A stretch of DNA of 64,000 nt from Ophioderma brevispina (GCA_023653785.1 JAMKCH010022379.1:1-64000), one strand, 5' to 3'. Counted from the first letter of the stretch, positions 1 through 11,600 are shown. Notes: generated from the letters alone by a model not told the origin. A program made the numbers and translations.

Positions 1-660
1 CCAGTATTGCCTACAGTTATCGGTCCAATATTATTTGCTCAACGGCCCAACATTGGACCAATATTGGGCCCGGGCCAATGTTGGCACAATATTGGGCCAA
101 TTCTTGGTAATAGATATTGAACCAATATTGGGAATATATCAATATTTTTTATTTGCAAAATAAATATATTTTCACCCTGCTTTATTTAAATAAATTAATT
201 AAATAATTTGAGCTAGTCAAATAGTTTATTTTTTATTGAAATTGGTATTATATAGCATAATATTTTTGAAATATTGTGTTCTGATCAAAACAATCGTCCT
301 TGAGAGATTTTGGCGTATTTCTGTATGTTTTTATTGTTTTCTCACCCTGCTGTTTTTAGGCAAACAATTAGCCTTAAGCCAATATTGGGCCAACGTTATC
401 CCAATAATTGGCTCTATATTGGCTGTTGGTCAATTGCCAATATGATGCGCCAATATTAGACCATTAAAGGATGCCGATATGAAGCCGATATCACATTGCC
501 AATGGAAAACCAATAGTGGCCCAATATACGTTAGCCACGTGATGCCGATGCCAAGATTACCGATGGGGAACCATTGTTGAGCCAGGGCGTGACCCCCAAA
601 AAGGGGCGTGGCCATTTCGGCATTTTCGGCGTCAGTGGGAATTATGTTACCAACCAAATA
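1..660. repeat. CCAATATTGG-rich palindromic repeat block
   Basis: Two blocks (about 20-140 and 375-600) are built from many diverged copies of the self-complementary word CCAATATTGG and its extension GGCCCAATATTGGCC, plus GCCGATAT variants. They flank a T-rich spacer (about 140-370) that lacks the motif. Weak open frames here simply follow the repeat and no codon-like signal is seen. It could be a short satellite or the ends of a MITE whose left boundary lies outside the window. The family is not recognised. Confidence 0.55.
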
Positions 661-779
661 TTGTTTCTGGACTTTAATTTAGTGGATTCCTGAAGAGTTT
701 AGCTCTGGACATATATTGCATACAAAACCACCATGAGCGACTAGAGTATGTATTTGTTGATGCCATATGTATAGATTGG

Positions 780-1690
780 TCACCTTACCTACTTGAATGT
801 ATTCGTAATGGAGGGCGCTTTTCAAAATGGCTCATACTGATCTTTTAATAGCCAAAAAATGGGGGTGAAATGCCCTATTTTGTCAGTGTTTTGTTCTATA
901 TTTGTGGATGTCAAATGTATAGAGCGGTCACATTCACCACTTAAATGTATTCCTAAGGGAGGACACTTTAAAATGGCCGCCAAATGCGATTTAACACCTT
1001 ATAATGATGTTTTAATAGCCAAAAAGGGGTGAAATGGCCCAGTTTTTAAGTTTTTCCCTATTTGTTGATTTTTCCCTCCATCATTTGTTGAGTTATTCAG
1101 TACTTAACATAAATGCGGTTTCATTTTCCCTTTTTCTTTGTTATTTTTATTGATATTAATGATTTTCTAGTTAAGTTTCAGTTTAATGGATTTGATGATT
1201 TGATTTATCCAGTACAATGATGTTATTGGTGATACAATCCAAGTGCTGATATAGGGTTGTGCCCTTAGCCAGCTGCCACCTCGACGATGCAATATGATTG
1301 TAACGATTTCCTGATGGCAGCATAATAATAATTGGCGATCGTGCTGTAAGCGTCTCGAAGGAGGAGAGAAGATTTCCACAGGACATATAGTGGACATGAT
1401 GGCCAATGTCTGAAAGCTGAAGACAAAATTCTGCAGCACATTTGGGGATTTCACAGACACAGCTTTGGATTATGTCTGGAAGTCTGTGTCAGCTGCAAAC
1501 AGGTCGATATAGTCTTTGATTCTTACCATGACAACTCTGTGAAGGACTGAGCAAAAACAACGTCATGTCATGCTACCAATTAAATTGAATTAACAACAAT
1601 CATTCGGGATTTACCCCTTCCTGTCGAGATATGGGTTGAAATGGTCTAGTTTTGTAGAGTCCCTATTTGTTGAGGTAAAGTATATAGAAG
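780..1690 (+). repeat. Left arm of a ~6.3-kb inverted-repeat element
   Basis: Much of this segment reappears reverse-complemented at about 5865-7110. Matched landmarks are the GGCCCAGTTTTTAAG/AACTGGGCCATTTCACCCC region, the CTGATATAGGGTTGTGCC and GCCAGCTGCCACCT segments, the GACAAAATTCTGCAGCACA region, and TACCCCTTCCTGTCGAGATA near the inner edge. The outer part holds about two copies of a ~170-bp sub-repeat (AATGTATTC..GGAGGGCGCTTT..AAATGGC..TTTTAATAGCCAAAAA..GGGTGAAATG). Reading frames on the minus strand exist but both arms are broken in the homologous frame, so they look non-coding. Confidence 0.75.
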
Positions 1691-1699
1691 GGTCAGACT

Positions 1700-3770
1700 C
1701 ACCAATAAACAGTGGCGATCGACATGTTCTTGGCATCAAATAGTAACAAGGAGAAATTCCAGACACTTCTCCATGAGTAATCTGCCAAAAAAGTAGCTCA
1801 AACTTCACCTACAATAGAAATATACTCAAGTTTCATTTCAGGATAGCGGATGATACCTTGCTTCTCTTCCTTTGGTGGTTCCAGTAATGAGGTTCCCGAG
1901 CTTAAGTTAGATATAGAAGAGGCTGATGTCCATATCATTCCTCATCATGCAGTCAATGCCAGTCACAACTGATCATAGTGCTATTTCATTTACTGATGCA
2001 TTTGTGCTATTACTCTTCTATGATTTGCATTCCCATGGATTGCATTTGAATGGCACACGATTGTAGCAGATCTAGGTGGTAACGATAATGAATACCTACA
2101 TATGACAAGTGTTTGATCATTTTTTTATAATTTACAAATATAAAAGGCTCCTTATGGTAACCTTATTCTTATTTTCCTTAATACAAATATATAATAAGGC
2201 GCCCTTTGGTAACCATTATTTCTTTTTTCCTTTTGTTTTGTGTTTTTATGAACTATAACTACAAAACTGGCTAACTGGCCTTTATAAGGTTGTTGCTTTA
2301 CCTCTATACCCGCTACCGACCTGGGATTATTTTCTACTCTGTTCCTTTGCTATGCCCTTTCTCCCTGCCTGATCCTCTTCTTCTTCTTCCCCTTTTTTTT
2401 CCCTTCCTTCCTGTCCTCGTTTTTTTCCCCCTGCTTTTGATCCTACTTTTCCCTTTTGTTGGTCTCTCGAAAAGGACCCTCTATTATCAGGAATAACGGT
2501 TTTATTATTGGTCCTGTGTCAGTAAAAGTATAAATATCAATTTAAAATAATTTAATTAATTTCCTAATTATTTCCTGCTCTGTTTCAAGTTAACATTAGT
2601 AATAGTATTTTAATTTCCTCCCTCTTATTACCAACTTTCTTTTCTAGCGAGCGCGGGAAACTGCGTCCAAATTTGAATATGCTATATGGGTGTGTGAGAC
2701 CATGACGTATGAATGTATGCATGAGCGAGTAGCTTTTGTGAGAGGGTCAGTGGAACTTCCAGAGTTGGTCCTAGCTATTGAGATGGTCATCTGGATGGGA
2801 ACATGAAGTTGATGATCTCCAAATTCTTGTTTTTAAATTGGACCTATGTAGGTTCCGTAATTGTAACTTATGGAGAATTTTTCAGTCTTCTTTACCCCAA
2901 TTTACTCATTGCTAAAAATTCTGCTACAGGTAGCTTTAAATGTAGTGCCAAGGCATTTCAGGCAAGCAATTTTTGTGGCGCTATTTGCGTAATGTTTAGT
3001 GGTTCACACGCTGATGACATGGCCTACTTGGGCGTGATAAGGCTGTACTGGTGCGGTTTTTGTGCACCGCCGAAATTCTCCAAAGCTTAGTCAACTTGCA
3101 GATGAAAAACGTGAGTTTTGGATTTTTAGAGAATACTGGGTCATAATTTGAAACGTGGTAAATACCATACCTGCGTCATAAGTGGATTGATGCAAAGTTG
3201 GCTATTTGTGAAGAAATGACTTGTCGAGTTTGTAGTCAAATATCACATATCCTATATATGTAAATGAATTGAGGGAATATAAAGATTATGTGGCTTTTAA
3301 ATGGTTATATAAATTGCATTTTGGTATGATATGCAATTACTGATGTGCCAAATTATGAGATGGATCATTGTCTACACAACTGTACTGATCAAATTAATCA
3401 AGGCGGGATAGTCTTTTCCAAGTAGTAGTTTGGTTCAATTATAAAAAAAATCTGTAAAACCGCCGAAAAAAAATGCGGTATGGACGGATGCGTTTTCTTT
3501 TCTTCGTCTCCCTAGGGTATATTGCAGGCTCTGTAGGCGTTGAATAATACCGGCTGTACATTGTGGTATGTATACTATACTTGACCGCAAGAAGGTGGAG
3601 ACCAAAAAGTCAATAAGCCATTCTGCTGCATGGAGGCACTTGAAACTAAGGGGACTGTTGGACCCAAACCTCAAACAAAACTCCTTGAATATCGGGCAGT
3701 TAGACGATCGCCTCCGTAGTCTATCAAAGGCCTAGGTCTAAACACTTTCAGTGTATAGACTAAATTATAT
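1700..3770. other. Loop of the inverted-repeat element, no gene recognised
   Basis: Unique AT-rich DNA with pyrimidine-rich patches. The open frame at 2290-2496 is a C/T-rich low-complexity tract. A short direct repeat (AAGGCTCCTTATGGTAACC at about 2147 and AAGGCGCCCTTTGGTAACC at about 2197) is visible. The 95-codon frame at 2803-3090 has no recognisable domain. No transposase or RT motif was found, so if this is a mobile element it appears non-autonomous. Confidence 0.5.
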
Positions 3771-4685
3771 TGAGTTTGGCTACTCTGAACTCATCTAGAA
3801 AAAAAAATTGACTTGTCTTGGGGAAAGTTGACCTTTTTGTGACATTTCCCCACCCCCCTGTCAGACCCAGGGAGGACCTGGGAGAATGATTACATGGTTA
3901 TAGGGGCTTGTCCCCCCCCCCTACATATACTTAAGTTTTGACTACTGTAGTTCCTCTGGAAACAAAGTTATGGCAAAATGTTTACTTTTTGTGAAATGTT
4001 TCTCTTTTTTGACATGTCCCCCAAGCCTGTCATACCTAGGGGAGGAAAGGACCCTGGGGAATGAATTACATGGTTAGTAGGGGGTTGTCCCCTCCTTACC
4101 ATATACCTAAGTTTGGTTACTGTAGCTCATCTGGAAAAAAGTTATGGCAAAATGTTTACCTTTTGGTGAAATGTTGACCTTTTTTGACATTTCCCCACCC
4201 CCCTGTCAGACCCCGGGAGGACCCTGGGGGAATGAGTTACATGGTTAGTAGAGGGCTTTGTGCCTTCTCCATATATCTAAGTTTTAGGTAACTCTAGCTT
4301 ATCTGTAATGTTTAACCTTTTTGGTGAAATGTTGACCTTTTTATGACATTTCCCCTATTCCCCCCCCCCCTGTCCGACCCATGGGGTCAGGGAGGACCTG
4401 GGAAGGGATTACATGGTTCGTAGGGGCTTGTGTCATCCTACAATATATCGAAGTTTAGGTACTCTAGCTGATCTGGAAAAAAGTTATGGCAAAATGTTTA
4501 CCTTTTTGGTACATTTTGACCTTTTTGACATTTCCCCACCCCCCTGTCAGACCCCAGGGGGAGGAGCATGGGGGAATGGATTACATAGTTAGTAGGGGCT
4601 TGTACCCCCCTACAATACATATCTAAGTTTGGGTACTCGTAGCTATCTGGAAAAAAGTTATGCAAAATGTTACCTTTTTTTGTTG
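3771..4685 (+). repeat. Tandem satellite, ~170-bp unit, about 5.3 copies
   Basis: Successive units begin near 3773, 3933, 4110, 4281, 4452 and 4627 with AGTTT(g)G..TACT.TAGCTCATCTGGAAA. Each then reads AAAGTTATGGCAAAATGTTTACC, TTTTTGACATTTCCCC, CCCCCTGTCAGACC, an AGGACC(c)TGGGGAATGA segment and TTACATGGTTAGTAGGGGCTTGT. Copies differ by substitutions and by C-run length. Spacing is 160-177 bp. The array sits in the loop between the inverted arms at 780-1690 and 5865-7110. Confidence 0.85.
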
Positions 4686-4689
4686 TCCA

Positions 4690-5860
4690 TCAACGCACAC
4701 AATCTACATCCTTACCTACCTACATCGTTACATATCCAGAACATTGCCATTTCATTAAGCCGGATTTTGCTACAAAATCCGTCCAACAACCAATTTTGCA
4801 ATTCAAAGGAACAATCAAGAAATTTACTATCATGTTTTGAAGTACAAATAATTAAATGATTATCCTTTGAGTCATAAAAAGCTGTTACGGTGTTACATTT
4901 TAAGATGTGTCTGTCCAAGAGGCATGGTCACTCTATTACCCTAGTTTGGTGTATATTTTGTTTTGTCAACAGGCCATAAAGTGTAATTTCTGGGCTATGA
5001 CACCGTCAACGAGGTCACGTGTATACCATTAGGTCAACCAAGTTACTTGGGGTCTGATTCAATAAGATGTTTACCTACGTGTTTCTTCAGCGTGTACCAA
5101 CTTGGTCATCTGTGTTTTTGAAGACGAAACCGCCTACTGAATATAACTAAGGTTTTGAAACCTACAAGCGTGAAAATTGAACTGATCGCGTACAAGTTGT
5201 CCTAAAGTTTTGCAATGTTAACATATCACATGTTTTGTTAGGTGAAATACTGTCCCTACAATAGAACCTATATGTTGACAATGATTCACTTGATAAAATG
5301 TGACAAAATTATTTTATTTAGGTTGTGGCCTTTTGTATTAGTTAACAAACGTTGTGTCATTGTCAACATAAATACTAGGACATTCAACTTAAACAAATAT
5401 TGGGAATATTTAAATAGTTCACTTAAAATTCAATTCTCATGGTCCACATGTATGTGAACCACACGTATCAGATTTATGCTGAATGACCTTTGAATTAGAG
5501 GTACAGGGTTATGTACATGAGGACAGTTTAGTTTAAATCTGCTGACAGTAATTTATTCTTCTATTAGGTCCTTGATGTTTGCAGCAGTATAGTACTGTCT
5601 CATTGTTACATATCCACAACATTCAACTGCAGGTCAATTACATCCACCACTCAATTTCTGAAGTGCTCATTGTATTCAATGGATGGAATTATTGTATCGA
5701 TACCGCTGTCCACTGATATCCCCTCTAATAATGTCAATATGCAATCATAAATTGTATGGAAATTAAACAGTGTCTAAATCATGAGATCAAACAAAACCCA
5801 GCCTGTCTTAGCATTGGTTCCTTTTGAACTCCAGCTTATGTTCGGCTTTTCTTTTGAATG
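4690..5860. other. Loop of the inverted-repeat element, nothing recognised
   Basis: AT-rich unique DNA. Short frames (4629-4859, 5242-5457) show no domain and overlap on both strands. No repeat boundary is visible until the right arm starts. Confidence 0.5.
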
Positions 5861-5864
5861 TGAC

Positions 5865-7110
5865 AGTCTTTATTGAGCTGCCCTTCTATACACTTTACCT
5901 CAAAATGGGGAAACTCTAACAAACTAGACCATTTCAAACCTATTCTCGACAGGAAGGGGTAAATCCCGATTTGATTGTTGTTATCAATTGGTAGCATGAC
6001 TTGACGTTTGTTTTCGGTCAGAGGTTCCCTCACAGTTTTGTTCATTGTAGAAATCAAGACTATAATCGACCTGTTTTGCAGCTGATGAAGAACTTCCACC
6101 CATGATCCAAAGCTATGTCTGAGAAATCCCCAAATGTGCTTTGGAGAATTTTGTCTTCAGCTTTTTCAGACATTGGCCATCATTGTCCACTATGTATGTC
6201 CATAATGAAATTTTTTCTCCTCCTACGAGATGCTCACAGCACGATTGCGTAATCATTACGCTGCCATCAGAATCGTCACCTCATTTCGCTTCATCAAGGT
6301 GGCAGCTGGCTAGGCATACAACCCTATCAGCACTTATGATTTGTATAATACCAATAACAGCATAGTATGGACAGATCCATAACTGTAAACATCACTATAA
6401 AATCTTAAAATTAACTAAAGAAAAAGAGAACATGAAACCGCAACTTTGTAAGAACTGAATAAAGTAACCCAACAAATAATGAGAAAAGATTTCATAAATC
6501 ACACTCAAAACTGGGCCATTTCACCCCTTTATCTATTAAACATCATCACAAGTTGTTAAATCACATTTGGCGGCCGGTTTAAAAGCGCTCTCCATTAGGA
6601 ATACCGTTTAAATAGTGAACGTGACCGTTCTATACATGGACATCCACAATATAGCAAAACACTGACAAACTTGGCCATTTTCATTACACCCCATTTTTTT
6701 GGCTAGTAAAAACGTTTCATTATAGTGTTAAATAGCATGGTGGCGGCCATTTTGAAAAGCGCCCTCCATTAGGAATACATTTAAGTGGTGAACGTGACGG
6801 CTCTATACATCGACCATCACAACATATAGCAAAACACGTAAAACTAGGCCAGTTCAACCCTTTTTTGGCTATAGAACCATCATTATGATTTATGAGGTGC
6901 TAAATGCATTTGGCGGCCATTTTTGCCAAGCGCCCCCCCCCCATTAGAATATATTTAAGTAAGTCATTTTAACACCTTACCCGCCTATCATTGACAATCA
7001 ACAATAAAGAAAACACTACGAAAAATGGACCTTTCGCCCATAAAGTGGCTATGTAACATTATTATATGGTGTTAAATAGCCTTTGGCGGCCATTTGAAAA
7101 CGCGCTCTAA
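5865..7110 (-). repeat. Right arm of the ~6.3-kb inverted-repeat element
   Basis: Reverse complement of 780-1690, but longer because its outer half carries more sub-repeats. At least three and a half ~170-bp units are visible, recognised by the GGCGGCCATTTTGAAAAGCG / CCCTCCATTAGGAATAC / GAACGTGACGGCTCTATACA / ATATAGCAAAACAC words near 6570-6660, 6745-6840, 6905-6960 and 7080. The inner part matches the left arm through CGACAGGAAGGGGTAAATCC (about 5950) and CCCAAATGTGCTTTGGAGAA (about 6130). Long arms with outer tandem repeats resemble the organisation of foldback and sea-urchin TU elements; membership is inferred only. Confidence 0.75.
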
Positions 7111-7361
7111 CGAAAAAAGGGCCTGGGTAGCAAAGGTCTACCCTGACTTTTTTGGTAGGTCTGCTGGTCTAGTCCATGGCTGTGAAAAGTAAACTTAGGG
7201 CACATCTCATGCACACGGGGACCAACCCAGCCACGCCTACATTTCTCTGTGTACAAAACATTAAAAACACAACAACATCCCCCCCTTATATGTTGATGTA
7301 GATTATGATTCATCCAGAAGAGAGTAGCTCTAGAAGAACATTCTGAATTCAAATATTGGAA

Positions 7362-7945
7362 CTAATAACCTTTCAGAGGTTAAAAACTAGCAATATTTCG
7401 TCGAACACTTCGGACTCTTCATCAGGCAACTGCGATTTTCAGGTTGGTCACGTGTCAAACGGCGGGGAAAGACAAAAAATCAAACGTTGTCTACGGACGT
7501 AAATGTTCTCCTCACCCAGACTGTGATGGACAGCTATGTAAGGCGAAACAAACAATCCCTCAAAGTCGGGTTTAATCAACACCGTAGACCCAGTGCTAGT
7601 GAACTTCAAAATTTCCGTAAGGTTTTACATACACACTCCGAAAACAGGACACAAGTGTATTTCGAGGATAACGGTCCATTCTGGACGTGAAGACTATTGT
7701 ACTCCAGCGAGGTATCCGGGAAGCAGCCAGTTGGGAGCGAAAAGCTGGAACAAAAACCCGTCCCAAACAGAAAGGGGAGCTTCAGCTCTCCTCATGCATG
7801 GGATCATCTTTAATATGGTATTCCCCGCCGTTGACACGTGACCCAACCTGAAACTCGAAAAAAAACGCGTTGCTGATGAAGTCCGATGTTTCCGGAGAAT
7901 ATTGCAGTTTTTAACCTCTTGAAAGGTTCGTCCAGTAATTGATTC
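7362..7945 (+). mobile_element. Penelope-like element remnant with inverted terminal copies
   Basis: Terminal segments of about 100 bp are inverted copies. TTTCAGGTTGGTCACGTGTC at about 7437 mirrors GACACGTGACCCAACCTGAA at about 7834, and CTTTCAGAGGTTAAAAACTA at the left end mirrors TTTTTAACCTCTTGAAAGG at the right. Between them lies decayed coding DNA similar to the GIY-YIG endonuclease tail of Penelope-like elements. Inverted or direct 'pLTR' copies are typical of that class. The element is a short 3' fragment; no RT domain is present. Confidence 0.6.
7505..7810 (+). pseudogene. Decayed GIY-YIG endonuclease C-terminus (Penelope-like)
   Basis: Read across two frames, the translation gives SYVRRNKQSLKVGFNQHRRP followed by HTHSENRTQVYFED and then RGIREAA.WERK, PVPNRKG and PHAWDHL. 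This order (YIG-like strand, RF.EHRR helix, H.H...GH box, REA.WERK, LNR.GG, WD.L) is the one I associate with GIY-YIG domains at the C-terminus of Penelope-like retroelements. The frame breaks near 7690 and about 7730, so it is not functional. The family call rests on motif order, not on an alignment. Confidence 0.55.
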
Positions 7946-8880
7946 GTCTTTTTAAAAATTTCTATATAACATCCACTTATATGTTTCACTTGATAGGCCA
8001 TCATGCCAACAATTGTTTAAATTTGGTTTTTGACTGACATCAATGGTTGCAGATGTCCGAATATCTTGGGATATAGCTATTCCAAGTGACTGCGGCCTTT
8101 ACAAAGAATGAATTTTTACCATAATTAGTCTTATACATTGAACAAACGTTTTACTCGGCCTACTGTTCCTTGTGCCTTACTCTACTTTATAGAATCACAA
8201 GATTGGAAGTTTATCGAAGTAACTTGGTGCCATATTAATTAATAATCTAATACATCATACAGTCATTGCGTAGTTTATCAATCTCTAATACTCATGCAAC
8301 CCATGCCTACAGCATACACCATTGATTGTGTTTCTAAAGGGGGGGCACCTAAATACCTCTCATTGCCATATTTTGCAATTTTTTGAAGTATTTATTAATA
8401 TTAGTCCCACCACAGCTGCTGCTCCATACAGTGATGACATAATCAAAGTGTGGTAGGACCATTTGTGTTTAAAATGGTGTTCAAAGATTTTCTAGGAACG
8501 AAGGGGTTAACTCTTCTCATGATACAATACTTATGCATACTTTGTTACAAACGCGCTTTAATAAATGATCTTTGCATTTTAAGTTACAATCTATCTAAAG
8601 AATTAACATGTTCAATCTCGACATGTCATTGATACATTAATATGATTAATTAGGTTGGGTTTTGAAAGTTACCAATTAACATAACCTTTGTCTATTTAAC
8701 CTTTGCTTTCATGTGGTTCTCATTGAGCCAAATACGATAAGGGTCTTGAGATCTTCAGTTCAGGCATTTTTTCAATTACATTAACGTCTTTGTCACAAAC
8801 TTAAATTAGGGTATCATCTGCGTGCATATCCACAGTTGCGTATTTCAATGCAACCTAATAATAAGAATAAGAATAGAAGG
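7946..8880. other. No gene seen
   Basis: AT-rich sequence with a short G run at about 8340. The 60-codon frame at 8450-8632 has no recognisable domain. Confidence 0.4.
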
Positions 8881-9860
8881 CGGGCCAAGAATTGATCCTT
8901 GAGGTACCCCTGATAAATGATACTTGACTTGGAAGGGTTTTATTAAGTCATAACCGTGCTGTGTACGATTCGGACAAGTATGAAATGACCGATTTATTTT
9001 TCAGTGCCCTGTATACCCCACGGAATACAATTTCTTCAGGGTAATTTTGAAATTAACCATATCAAATACCTTGCTAAGATCAACGAAAACTGCACACCAA
9101 CATAGGTTTTCCTTTAATTAAATCAATCTCGTTATTTCCATTTTTAGAGATTTTTAGAAGTGCCGTGTTCGTCGAGTGCTGTTTTTCTAAATCCCGACTG
9201 ACCACTTTATACAACATTCTTGCTGTGTAATAAATACATAAATTGGTTGTGTACATTCTTTCTAGTATTTAGAACACACTGGTAATAGAGAAGATTGGTC
9301 TATAATCGGTTTCAGTGAATCATGATCACCGTCTTATAATTGCCTTCACAAACTGCTACTTTAAGGCTCATTTGGAAAATAATCCTGTTGGGAGACCTAT
9401 TAAAAATATTACGATAGCTAGGAGCTATTTGTTCACACCATATTTAAGTAGCTTAACACAGGTGCCTTATCTAAACCATTTGCCTCATTGAAGAACTGGA
9501 ACAAAATGTCATTGATGACTTGTTCGACTGTGATGTCATTAAATGTAAATCTCATTGGTTATTCATATAGTCCCCTCATCTAACGCTATGACCTTGACAA
9601 AATTTTCTACAACAGGTTTCTCTTGTTGCTGTAACTTGTTTGTACAACCAACCCTCCCGAACAACATATCAAAACAGGTAGAAAAGTAAGCATGGAAGAC
9701 ATGCTCATTGCAATAAAACCTATGTGGCCATTTTTGCCTATATTTTGGTCTATTACAATATATTAAAAGGGAACGACCGATTTACGTAAATAAAGCTATC
9801 ATCTTGATAGAATGTTCGTACACCCCCCCCAAACCCCCTCTGTAGCGTTTTGCGTCTGAT
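8815..9860 (-). pseudogene. LINE reverse transcriptase fragment, copy A
   Basis: A degraded minus-strand copy of the segment at 10145-11110. Its left end still encodes a [FYM]xADD-type box on the minus strand (ATGCACGCAGATGATACCC, about 8812-8830), i.e. the catalytic Asp pair of the RT palm. Compared with copy B it has many one- and two-base insertions that break every frame. It extends through the same downstream words (CAACATATCAAAA, AAGCTATCATCTTGATAGAA). Confidence 0.65.
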
Positions 9861-10001
9861 ATTTCAAACAACCGTGTGTTTCATGTGGACAATGAAAAGG
9901 CTAGAAAACATGAGGGTTTGGTTAACATAGTGGAATAAATAAGTGCCACTGATCAAGGTGGGAATGTGTAAACAGTACCGTACTGAAGAAGTCATGACCA
10001 G
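9861..10001. other. Spacer between the two LINE copies
   Basis: About 140 bp of unique sequence after the C-rich end of copy A (ACACCCCCCCCAAACCCC); nothing recognised. Confidence 0.4.
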
Positions 10002-10822
10002 CTACAAAAATATTGAAGAGTAAAGACAGTGTTTGCTATCCGTAACGGGATTCGATGCTGTACTTTTCCTAACGACCAATCTTAAACTACTATTAGTACC
10101 TCTCGAATATGTAAGAGTCCCAAGGTGAGGTGGCGGGCGCAGGGTAAATGGCAAAAGAATAGAGCCTTGAGGTACACCTGATGAAATGATACTTGACTTG
10201 GAAAGGGTTTTATTAATCATAACATGCTGTGTACGTTCGGACAAGTATGAAAGGAGCCATTTATTTTCAGTGCCCTGTATACCCACGGAATACAATTTCT
10301 TCAGGAGTAAGTTGTGATTAACCATATCAAATACCTTGCTAAGATCAACGAAAATTGCACCAACATAGTTTCCTTTATCAATCTCGTTATTCCATTTATT
10401 TAGAGTTTTTAGAAGTGCCGTGTTCGTCTAGTGCTGTTTTTTCTAAATCCCGACTGACCACTTTACAACATATTCTTGATGGGTAATAAACTCATACAAT
10501 TGGTTGTGTACAATTCTTTCGAGTATTTTAGAACACACTGGTAAATAGAGATTGGTCTATAATCGGTCAGTGAATCATGATCACCGTCTTTATAAATTGG
10601 CTTCACACGTGCTACTTTAAGCTCATTTGGAAATAATCCTTGTTGGAGAGACATATTAAAAATATTACATAGAATAGGAGCTATTTTGTTCACACCATAT
10701 TTAAGTAGTTTAACACAGATGTTATCTAAACCATTTGCCTTCATTGAAGAAATGGAACAAATTTCATTGATGACTTGTTCGACTGTGATATCATTAAATG
10801 TAAATCTTCTATTGTTATTCAT
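10002..10822 (-). pseudogene. LINE reverse transcriptase, copy B (Jockey/CR1-like group)
   Basis: Minus-strand coding blocks in RT order. 10822-10463 gives SSMKANGLDNICVKLLKYG, then ARVKPIYKDGD and DYRPIS (RT fingers). 10325-10002 gives DMVNHNLLLKKLYSVGIQG, WLLSYLSERTQ and SSGVPQGSIL (RT palm, the VPQGS box before the missing YADD). The two blocks are in different frames, with a frameshift between 10463 and 10325. After VPQGSIL the sequence diverges, so the YADD box is absent here although copy A keeps a remnant. Family: non-LTR RT of the Jockey/CR1 type, judged from motif wording. Confidence 0.8.
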
Positions 10823-11110
10823 ATAGTCCCCTCAATCTACGGTATGACCTGGACAAAATTGCTACAGGTTTTTTTTTGCTGTAACTTGTTGTACAAACCC
10901 TCCGAACAACATATCAAAAAGGTAGAAAAAAGTAAGCATGGCAAGACATGCTAATTTGCATAAAACCTATGTGCCATTTTTGCCTATATTTTGGTTATTA
11001 TACAATATATTAAAAGGGAACGACCCGATTTAAGTAAATAAAGCTATCATCTTGATAGAATGGTCGTCACCCCTAAACCCCCTCTGTAGAGTTTTGCGCT
11101 GATATTTCAA

Positions 11111-11600
11111 CCCGTTTTCATGTGAGAGTTAAAAACATGATTTTCTTAGCCCTATATGTGTAAAATTAATATCGGTCGACCAAAATGGGGTACATTTTCG
11201 CTCATAACTTCCAAACCAAATATCCTTTAGCCCTATGATTTCACAGGGTAAATGAGAAAATAGTAGCTTTCTTCAAATACCAAAATACCACTTCCGGTAC
11301 AATCTTGGGAGTATGGGGACGATGCTATTAGCGATCAGGCCACGGCCCTTTAACTCTTGAGTCTTTCTTGCTGTCCATCCAACATAGGACCCGAGGTAAG
11401 ATGTCTAACCTTGGGTACCGTGTGTAGTACAGATAGGTTGACGATTCTCTTCTTCATTGACGGTCATGTATTCCATTCCATCTCTTTGCAATTAGATGTA
11501 AGCGGACTCTATATGCAGCATTTCTCCAATGATACTTGTAGTAGACCTTTGCACACTTCATTTTTTTTAAAAAACATTCCCCCCCTGTTAGAGTGCGTAC
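11111..11600. other. No gene seen
   Basis: Unique AT-rich sequence. An open frame at 11357-11650 runs into the neighbouring inverted-repeat element and has no recognisable domain. Confidence 0.35.

Larger units (their letters stand above)
8880..11110 (-). repeat. ~950-bp direct duplication of a LINE segment
   Basis: 8880-9860 and 10145-11110 are head-to-tail copies. Paired words include CTTGAGGTAC.CCTGAT, GATACTTGACTTGGAA, AGTGCCCTGTATACCC, TACAATTTCTTCAGG, AGATCAACGAAAA, CATATTTAAGTAG, and ACAATATATTAAAAGGGAAC. The copies differ more by single-base gains and losses than by substitutions. Confidence 0.8.

Noticed and set aside
2290..2496. Hydrophobic small protein (Leu/Phe/Pro-rich)
   Set aside because: The frame is translated from a T/C-rich low-complexity tract; hydrophobicity is a composition effect.
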